Below, one piece after another: positions 37,516 to 43,393 of a stretch of DNA of 46,778 nt. This DNA is from Candidatus Zhuqueibacterota bacterium (GTDB lineage Bacteria; Zhuqueibacterota; Zhuqueibacteria; Residuimicrobiales; JAFGEC01): positions 1-46,778 of the forward strand of contig JAFGEC010000159.1 of NCBI GenBank assembly GCA_016931775.1. Reading direction: 5' to 3'. The notes beneath the pieces are model-generated. The model was not told where the DNA came from. It did no database searches and worked only from the letters and a program-made list of their open reading frames with translations. A program made the position numbers and the translations under genes. Position 1 is the first letter of the stretch. Each line of letters begins with the position of its first letter.

Positions 37516-37851
37516 GGTCGTACTCCCTTGTGACGTCGTGAAAAGTTGAATGGTTATTTATTTTTCGGTTTTTAATATCGAAAAACCAGGGACGAAATGC
37601 AAGGAAAAAAATATACAGGATATCCCCCAAATTTTTATTCATTTGATAAAATACTGATATAATGAGCCTGGCTACTGCATTTCAGTATAATTTTTTTACC
37701 TCGCGTAGAGCCACAGAGTCGCAGAGATTTTATCCGGGCAATTTGGATTCAAGCGCAGGCTTCATATATTGTTTTTTAATAAATTTTAAAAAATGGCGCG
37801 GCCTCGCTGATTTTTTCGAGGTGAAAAACCGCTTTATTATTTGCATATTGT
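37516..37851. other. Intergenic region with short dispersed repeats
   Basis: No gene is seen in these 336 bp. The segment at 37706-37730 (AGAGCCACAGAGTCGCAGAG) is a degenerate copy of the CTCTGTG/CTCTGCG-type repeat found in many environmental bacterial genomes. A related stretch recurs at 38507-38532 on the far side of the DUF4416 gene. The purM promoter should lie within the first 100 bp. Confidence 0.4.
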
Positions 37852-37871
37852 TCATTGATCATTGTTCATTG
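37847..37871. repeat. TTCATTGATCATTGTTCA-type dispersed repeat, copy 1
   Basis: The 25 bp from 37847 are built of the unit ATTGTTCATTG with a TGATCA centre. A copy with one changed base lies at 46087-46111. This copy overlaps the end of the DUF4416 gene and supplies its last codons (T-M-N-N-D-Q) and stop. Confidence 0.6.
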
Positions 37872-38382
37872 TTTTTATGTACCACTCTCGTACACGTGTA
37901 AAAAACTCCAGATTGATTTTTTCCTGATAATCCGGATAGGTCCATGGATTGACATGAAACCGGCCGTGACGCCAGACCAGTTGAATATCGCCGTAAATCC
38001 CTTTGCCCAGATAAATTCGATGGGAAAAGTTTTTTGTTGTCGCAAGGATGAGTTTGGGAATTTCCATGTAACCCGGATCCAGATTCACCTGCCGCCGTTG
38101 GGATATGGCGAATTTTTCCTCAAGATCATTGGTTTCCAGTTTGATATTAACAATATCCATCGGCTCGATGAGCCGCTGGAAGCAGAGAAATTTTTTGTAT
38201 AAATTTTCTCCCATTTCCTTTTCGTAGTAATGTGTATACAGGAATGGAAAAGGATCGGTTGACAGAGCGACAGGTCCGAAAAGTTCCTCAAGCGTATGAT
38301 GTACGGCGTCGATGACAACATCGGGACAATAGCAGACGGCACAGATCAAAGCGGTCTTTTTGGCTATGGTTGGTTTACCCAT
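37852..38382 (-). CDS. DUF4416 family protein
   Basis: This 176-residue cytoplasmic protein starts MGKPTIAKKTALICAV. It carries the family pattern FGPVALSTDPFPFLYTHYYEKEMGENL, IKLETNDLEEKF, RQVNLDPGYMEIPKLILATTKNFSHRIYLGKGIYGD and WTYPDYQEK. The function is unknown. The family is widespread in anaerobes and FCB bacteria and may be an RNA- or nucleotide-related enzyme, but nothing here proves it. The start at 38382 is chosen by homology; an upstream frame to 38502 has no family likeness. Its last residues and stop codon fall in a dispersed repeat, which suggests the native C-terminus was altered. Repeat-like sequence also lies upstream, near 38507. Confidence 0.85.
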   Translation of the reverse strand: MGKPTIAKKTALICAVCYCPDVVIDAVHHTLEELFGPVALSTDPFPFLYTHYYEKEMGENLYKKFLCFQRLIEPMDIVNIKLETNDLEEKFAISQRRQVNLDPGYMEIPKLILATTKNFSHRIYLGKGIYGDIQLVWRHGRFHVNPWTYPDYQEKINLEFFTRVREWYIKTMNNDQ

Positions 38383-38506
38383 TTCCGTTACTCTATATTT
38401 TTGTTCATCCAATAAAATATCGTCATGCAAGCAGAGAAAAGCAAGAGAAATTAGTGAACAATAAATTAAAACTCTTACACATTTAAATACTCCTATTGTC
38501 ATAAAA

Positions 38507-38532
38507 TTCTGCGTGTTCTGTGTATTCTGCGG
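38507..38532. repeat. TTCTGCGTGTTCTGTGTATTCTGCGG-type short repeat
   Basis: This GT/CT-rich stretch has internal near-repeats (TTCTGCG, TTCTGTG, TTCTGCG). It resembles the sequence at 37706-37730 read in the opposite sense (CTCTGCGACTCTGTGG). The two lie on either side of the DUF4416 gene. Confidence 0.4.
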
Positions 38533-38544
38533 GCAATTTTGTTT

Positions 38545-38861
38545 ATTAATACTCCGGCCTTTCAGGAAAAATGGCAGCGACGTACGACAGGATTCCGGAT
38601 AAACCGACTCGCGTGAAAAGGTTTAACGCACCTGCCCCGTCACACGTTGAACGAACGGTTGATCCGGATCTGCCGGATATTGAATTGGTCATCCTTGACG
38701 CTACACAAAATCCGTACAAGTGTAATATTCGGATGGATATTGTTTAATTGCACGGGGACAATGAACGTAAGACCTGACTCATTGGAACTTTGCGGATAAA
38801 CATTCACTGAAAATAAAAAACTAACAAAACAAGACAACACAGCTATTTTTCTGGTTTTCAT
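38545..38861 (-). pseudogene. Small secreted protein gene, frameshifted
   Basis: The frame starts at ATG 38861 behind GGAG with a clear signal peptide (IAVLSCFVSFLFSVNVYPQ). It continues ESGLTFIVPVQLNNIHPNITLVRILCSVKD and formally stops at 38640 after 73 residues. In the next frames the sequence goes on sensibly as ADPDQPFVQRVTGQVR and then SCRTSLPFFLKGRSIN, which reads like the rest of a roughly 110-residue beta-sandwich protein. At least one single-base frameshift (near 38690) and an in-frame TAA therefore break it. No named family was recognised. Confidence 0.5.
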
Positions 38862-38883
38862 TTTTTTATCTCCGTAAAAATTC

Positions 38884-39231
38884 TTACTCATCCTTGCCGG
38901 TCATCAAAAGGGTTCCGGTTCGTATTTGCCGGGGTTCAGGTTGTATGCCGGTCATTTTCAATGACGCCGTTCTTATTTCAGACGGAAATGGCTCTTTTCC
39001 GGTCATCATCAATGCAGCGGTTCGAATAACGATAGGCTCCGGTTGTGCAGAATCGGGATAGGTGATCTCGGGATTATCCAGAGGCTGCCGATTACAAAAC
39101 TCGTACTCTTATAAAGCCGTCTTCATCGGCATCCAGCGAATCAAAAGCACCTTGTTGGCCCCTCCATTCCTGCTTTGAGATTTTTTATCCCCGTTGGCAT
39201 CCATGGTACGGCAAAGTCGGAAAAATTGAAT
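38884..39231 (-). pseudogene. EF-hand plus IRT..L.MTG-repeat protein remnant with two frameshifts
   Basis: Three consecutive minus-strand frames give one sensible protein. First comes FRLCRTMDANGDKK, then after a shift in an A-run ISKQEWRGQQGAFDSLDADEDGFI, and after a second shift FCNRQPLDNPEITYPDSAQPEP. The first two pieces form a pair of EF-hand calcium loops (DANGD.K and DADEDGFI). The tail holds three degenerate peptide repeats: IVIRTAALMMTGK, SEIRTASLKMTGI and RQIRTGTLLMTGK. No start codon remains. It lies directly after the polysaccharide deacetylase stop and overlaps the start region of the next pseudogene. It is probably a decayed secreted calcium-binding protein. Confidence 0.55.
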
Positions 39232-39240
39232 TTAATGGGA

Positions 39241-40560
39241 TTATTTCACATATACAAACCGTTTTGTTTGTTCAAATGAACCTGTTCGCATTTGATATAA
39301 ATATATCCCGGCTGACAATCCCGATCCATCCAGGGAAACCGTAAATGTTCCGGCCGGTTGGTTTTGATCCACGAGCGTTTTGACCAGCTCACCCCGTAAA
39401 TTATACAGCTTTATCGATACATGTTCTGCAAATGGGACGGTGTATTGAATAGTTGTTTGAGGATTAAACGGATTGGGATAATTTTGTCTTAATGAATGGT
39501 TGAATGGCATTGTACCTGGATTTTGAATGTAAGTGTCGTTGGTTCGCCAAATGACAACATCTCCATTATCAGGAATAGCATCAAACTGTACATATCTTAT
39601 TCCATTCTCATCGACCATTTTTGTATCGACCGGTTCGCCATCTTGTGTTACAGTACCTGCGGCCCAATTTTCCGGCATGGAACGGCGGATGGAAATGGGA
39701 TAATTGAAAATTTCGTTATCCAGAGAATCCGTCACCTGTATGATAATACTGCTATCCTGCATCGAAATCTCTGTAACGGACACGGCGTTCCGTTCCTCGA
39801 TATACCGCACAACGTTACCGAATGAATCGACCCAATAGTCATTGCGGTTTTCGTGTAAATGTTGCAATGTTTCCCGCAGCACATCCGATGTAACCGGCGA
39901 CCAGCCCCCGTCGTTATCGACACCGTGCAACAGATAAACACACCATCCTTTGGACTTTATGGCCGAACTTGCTCTGCTGATAAAATGATCTGACGTTTTT
40001 ACCGATCCCTCTGTACCACAAACGATGGAACTGATAGCCATAAAATCCCGAGGTGTGCTGGGTTCGATTTGACCGGAACAAATACGGGCGCCGATATAAT
40101 ACGACGCGCATATTGTTTTATTGCCTGTCACACAGTAAGGACAAGCCATTGTAACACATCTGTGGCCGGTTATGTGCGAATCGATATCCTGCCGACAATC
40201 ACGCAACTCGACCATCTCTAAAGAATCGCTCAAATCAGCAAAAGATGTATGGGTCAGGGTGTGTGCGCCAATTTCATGGCCGTTGTCCGCGGCCTGCTGC
40301 AACGTATTCCAATTGGGCAGTCCCATTCCGGCAGAACGGGTAACGATATAAAGTGTTAGGTTAAATCCAAACTCGTTAAATAGCGGTACCGCCGTTGTGA
40401 ACTGTTTGGGTGTACCATCGTCAAAAGTAAAACTGACCGCAGCATTGCAGAATCCATGCCAGGTGCCGATTTCATATTGAGGATCGACGGTTTGAGAATT
40501 TGCAGATTGAAAGTAGAGGAAAGAAATAATCATCAGAGAACTTTTGTAAATCTTGCGCAT
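39241..40560 (-). CDS. Secreted polysaccharide deacetylase (CE4) with T9SS sorting domain
   Basis: This is a 439-residue exported protein with signal SSLMIISFLYFQSANSQ. The NodB/CE4 catalytic domain spans about residues 30-250. Motif 1 is VSFTFDDG (Asp47-Asp48), and motif 2 is HEIGAHTLTHTSF (metal ligands His100 and His104). A beta-domain follows, and the last ~85 residues (LRQNYPNPFNPQTTIQY...LSAGIYLYQMRTGSFEQTKRFVYVK) are the type A T9SS sorting signal. CE4 enzymes remove acetyl groups from chitin, xylan or peptidoglycan; which one cannot be read here. TAGGAG precedes the ATG. It stands alone, with pseudogene remains downstream. Confidence 0.9.
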   Translation of the reverse strand: MRKIYKSSLMIISFLYFQSANSQTVDPQYEIGTWHGFCNAAVSFTFDDGTPKQFTTAVPLFNEFGFNLTLYIVTRSAGMGLPNWNTLQQAADNGHEIGAHTLTHTSFADLSDSLEMVELRDCRQDIDSHITGHRCVTMACPYCVTGNKTICASYYIGARICSGQIEPSTPRDFMAISSIVCGTEGSVKTSDHFISRASSAIKSKGWCVYLLHGVDNDGGWSPVTSDVLRETLQHLHENRNDYWVDSFGNVVRYIEERNAVSVTEISMQDSSIIIQVTDSLDNEIFNYPISIRRSMPENWAAGTVTQDGEPVDTKMVDENGIRYVQFDAIPDNGDVVIWRTNDTYIQNPGTMPFNHSLRQNYPNPFNPQTTIQYTVPFAEHVSIKLYNLRGELVKTLVDQNQPAGTFTVSLDGSGLSAGIYLYQMRTGSFEQTKRFVYVK

Positions 40561-41030
40561 GAAACAACTCCTACAAAAAAAAGTTAAATGGTTGACTGTA
40601 ACGATTGAAATATATCAGATTCAGAATTAATATCAATTTTTTTGCAAGTATATTTTTACCAGTGGAGAAATTCGCATCATCCGACTTGTACAGAAATAAA
40701 GTTTTATAACCTTTTTTCAGGAAACGTCATCATTTTATTTGTATTTTGAATATCAAGGACAATCAGTTTTTCAAGGGACTCAAGAACCGACAGATCCGTT
40801 ATCTGAGAAGAGCTGCCAATTCTCAGATATTTTTGATTTTTCAGCTGCATCAGGTCGGATCAAAATACCAAAAGTTTTTTCCTCGGTCAAGATGAGTAAG
40901 ACCTTTATCCGGGACTTTTTTACTTTAAAAACGACTCGAACCACTGACATTTTAATTTGTAAAAATACGAAAACAAATAACGAAAGGCAAGCTTGTCGTG
41001 TTACAAATGAATTGAAATTTAAATATTCAC
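40561..41030. other. Intergenic region upstream of the LacI-type gene
   Basis: A divergent spacer of about 470 bp. A 101-codon plus-strand frame from 40739 overlaps it but has no ribosome site or familiar motif and is not accepted. The notable content is a terminator-like hairpin at 40801-40841, well before the regulator's promoter. Confidence 0.4.
40801..40841 (+). terminator. Orphan rho-independent terminator-like hairpin
   Basis: ATCTGAGAA (40801-40809) and TTCTCAGAT (40820-40828) form a perfect 9-bp stem with a 10-nt loop, followed by ATTTTTGATTTTT. It points along the plus strand, yet the nearest upstream gene is on the minus strand and starts at 40560. It may end a small untranslated transcript or act as an attenuator. 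Confidence 0.5.
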
Positions 41031-41057
41031 TTGACAAAAACTAAAAAATTCTATACT
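41031..41057 (+). promoter_or_regulatory. Promoter of the lacI-type gene
   Basis: -35 TTGACA (41031-41036) and -10 TATACT (41052-41057) are separated by 15 nt, slightly short of the optimum. The predicted transcript starts near 41064, leaving a leader of about 30 nt without a Shine-Dalgarno sequence. Confidence 0.55.
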
Positions 41058-41081
41058 TTAACGTTAACTTTAACGATAAAG
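41056..41081 (+). promoter_or_regulatory. Tandem operator-like repeats over the lacI-type gene start site
   Basis: CTTTAACG occurs at 41056-41063 and again at 41068-41075, 12 bp apart, each centred on CG as in LacI-family operators. The second is part of CTTTAACGATAAAG (12 of 14 positions symmetric). The first forms TTAACGTTAA, a perfect palindrome. They overlap the -10 box and the start site, so repression by the adjacent LacI-type protein (autoregulation) is likely. Confidence 0.5.
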
Positions 41082-41095
41082 TGTAAAACTTTACC

Positions 41096-42094
41096 ATGTC
41101 CGTCACCCAAAAAGATATCGCCAGAAAACTCAACGTATCCGTAATGACGGTCTCCAAGGCACTCAGAGGCCACCCGGATATCAGTGAAAAAATGCGCAAG
41201 CGCGTCGAAAAAACCGCCCGCGAAATGAATTATACCGTCAACGTTCTGGCACGTAGTCTGGTGCAAAAACGCACCAATACCATAGGTGTGGTGGTGCCGG
41301 ATATTTCCGAATCGTTTTACGCTGAAATTATTCATGGCATCGAAGCCGTCGCTCGACAAAATGATTATAACATTTTACTGGCGAACTCTGATAACAACCC
41401 GGATCTGGAACGGAAAGCCATTCAAACCCTATTGGAAAAACGGATAGACGGATTATTGTTGGCACCGACAGAGCTGGATAACAGTTATGTACAAACGCTG
41501 CAAACCATGTCCACTCCTTTTGTCCTGTTAAATAGTACACCATCACAACTGGACTGTGATTCTATCAGTGTGGATCGAGGATTTGGAGCCCGGTTATCGA
41601 TTGACCATTTAATTCAACAAGGGTACCAGGAAATTTATTATTTTTACACTTTTCAGCATATGGAGCAAACTCGGCAGAGTATTAAAGTGTGCCTGGAGAC
41701 GTTTAAAAATCATAAAATGCCCGGTTCGCAGTTGTACCTGATCCATTGCAGCCGTCATGATATGGACGAGTTTTATTCTCGTGCCAAAGAACTCATTTGT
41801 GATATTGGTAAAAGAATCGGTATTTTTGCCTGGGACGATGAAATGGCTATGGGAATATACCGGGCCGTGACCGAAAAAAATATGCAGATCCCTGAACAGA
41901 TCGGTATTATCGGCTTTGACGATATTAAAATCTCTCAATATCTGCCGCATGCTCTAACTACCGTGCACTATCCGAAATATGAAATGGGTAAAAAAGGTGC
42001 CGAAAGGTTGATCAAAAAAATAGCCGCAAAGCGAATGCCGGCTGTTAAAAAAATACAATTGAAACTCGAATTAAAAATACGTGAAACAACGTGA
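41096..42094 (+). CDS. LacI-family transcriptional regulator
   Basis: This 332-residue DNA-binding repressor has an N-terminal helix-turn-helix (VTQKDIARKLNVSVMTVSKALRG, residues ~3-25) and a hinge helix (VNVLARSLVQKRT). A periplasmic-binding-protein-like sugar-sensing domain follows from about 60 (TIGVVVPDISESFYAEIIHGIEAVARQ ... IGIIGFDDIKISQYLPHALTTV). The length is typical. It is followed within 13 bp by the ceramidase-like gene and then GH3, so it probably senses the sugar released by that locus and controls it. Operator-like repeats overlap its own promoter. There is no clear ribosome site before the ATG. Confidence 0.94.
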   Translation: MSVTQKDIARKLNVSVMTVSKALRGHPDISEKMRKRVEKTAREMNYTVNVLARSLVQKRTNTIGVVVPDISESFYAEIIHGIEAVARQNDYNILLANSDNNPDLERKAIQTLLEKRIDGLLLAPTELDNSYVQTLQTMSTPFVLLNSTPSQLDCDSISVDRGFGARLSIDHLIQQGYQEIYYFYTFQHMEQTRQSIKVCLETFKNHKMPGSQLYLIHCSRHDMDEFYSRAKELICDIGKRIGIFAWDDEMAMGIYRAVTEKNMQIPEQIGIIGFDDIKISQYLPHALTTVHYPKYEMGKKGAERLIKKIAAKRMPAVKKIQLKLELKIRETT

Positions 42095-42107
42095 AACGGA
42101 GGGCAAA

Positions 42108-43388
42108 ATGAGATATTGCACATTTATAATACTTATTAGTCTTGTTTTCTCTACCGGGATTTCTGCCGGTGACTTTTTATCGGGCGGATTTTCACGCTTC
42201 AACATTACACCGGAGAAACCCGTCACCCTAAGCGGATATGAAAGCAGAAAAGTTTTATCAACAGGCATACATGATTCATTATACGCCCGTTGCTGTGTGT
42301 TCCAATCAGGTGCGGAAAAAGTTATTTTAATCTCTACGGATGTGATTGGATTTTACGGTGAAACAGCCTCACATTTTGTAGATATATTATCGAAACAATT
42401 TAATCTGCAACCGTCACAATTACTGTTATGCGCCATTCACACACATTCTGCACCCCGCGTGACGTTGAATGAGGGAAACGGCCATCCCAACAATTTGGAA
42501 TATACGGCGAAGCTGGAAAAAAAGCTGGTCAAACTTGTGGAATCGGCAATGAGTGATATGGCGCCTGTTACACTTAAAACTGGAAACGGCTCCTCCCCTG
42601 TCGGTGTCAATCGAAGAGAAGTATATTATGACGAACTGGGAAACCCGCGTATGTGGATCGGACGTAATCCTGACGGCTCGAAAGATCGGGAGGTACAGGT
42701 TATATGTGTATCCGGCAAGGACGAAAAGCTAAAAGCTGTGATCTGGGATTATGCCGTTCACAGCACATGCCTGGGCTTTGACAATTATATCATCAGCGGC
42801 GACGTCCATGGTCTGGCGGAACAGTTTATCGAAAGATACCTCGGTCCACCTGTTTTGGCTCCCGGATTCGCCGGTGCATCGGGTGATATCGATCCGTGGT
42901 ACCGGGTATTGCCAGAAATTGAAACAAAAAACGGCTGGATACCGGAGCCGGTATTGCTGGGCACTCTGCTTGGAGAAGAGGTGGTGCATGTTATACGAAA
43001 AATGAAAAATTCAATAAATACATTGCCGCTGCTCACCCGAAAAGAAACCATAATCTGCCCCGGTAAACCACAGGGAGAACCAAAGACAACACCTGAAACA
43101 CCTGAAACATCTATAAACGTTTCTGTTGTACGGATGGGCGACATTGTACTGGTGGGATTTGGCGGTGAGCTTTTATGTGAAATCGGGATGTGGATTAAAC
43201 AGGCATCACCCTTTAAACAAACCATAATCATCACGCACTGTAATGGTTCGGTCGGCTACTTGCCTCCGCGGCATTTATACCATGAAAGCGGTTACGAAGT
43301 TCTCACATCTCCTTTTGCTTCAGGTGCTGCTGAAATCGTCATTAAACGCACCCTTGAAATTTTGAATCAACTATATATCGCGGAGTGA
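42108..43388 (+). CDS. Secreted neutral/alkaline ceramidase-like hydrolase
   Basis: This 426-residue exported protein has signal CTFIILISLVFSTGISA, and GGAGG lies before the ATG at 42108. It matches the N-terminal domain of the neutral/alkaline non-lysosomal ceramidase family: FNITPEKPVTLSGYESR, VILISTDVIGF, AIHTHSAP (zinc-site histidines) and GFAGASGDIDPWYR, corresponding to the active-site GD(V/I).P segment. It is shorter than full ceramidases (about 650 residues) because the C-terminal Ig-like domain is absent. Such short bacterial homologues are common in carbohydrate loci and need not act on ceramide; an amide in a glycolipid or amino sugar is possible. It lies between the regulator and GH3 in one operon. 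Confidence 0.8.
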   Translation: MRYCTFIILISLVFSTGISAGDFLSGGFSRFNITPEKPVTLSGYESRKVLSTGIHDSLYARCCVFQSGAEKVILISTDVIGFYGETASHFVDILSKQFNLQPSQLLLCAIHTHSAPRVTLNEGNGHPNNLEYTAKLEKKLVKLVESAMSDMAPVTLKTGNGSSPVGVNRREVYYDELGNPRMWIGRNPDGSKDREVQVICVSGKDEKLKAVIWDYAVHSTCLGFDNYIISGDVHGLAEQFIERYLGPPVLAPGFAGASGDIDPWYRVLPEIETKNGWIPEPVLLGTLLGEEVVHVIRKMKNSINTLPLLTRKETIICPGKPQGEPKTTPETPETSINVSVVRMGDIVLVGFGGELLCEIGMWIKQASPFKQTIIITHCNGSVGYLPPRHLYHESGYEVLTSPFASGAAEIVIKRTLEILNQLYIAE

Positions 43389-43393
43389 AAATT

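Noticed and set aside
40739-41044. 101-residue plus-strand frame before the lacI-type gene
   Set aside because: No ribosome-binding site, no family motif, composition like non-coding AT-rich DNA; it contains a terminator-like hairpin and runs over the regulator's -35/promoter region.
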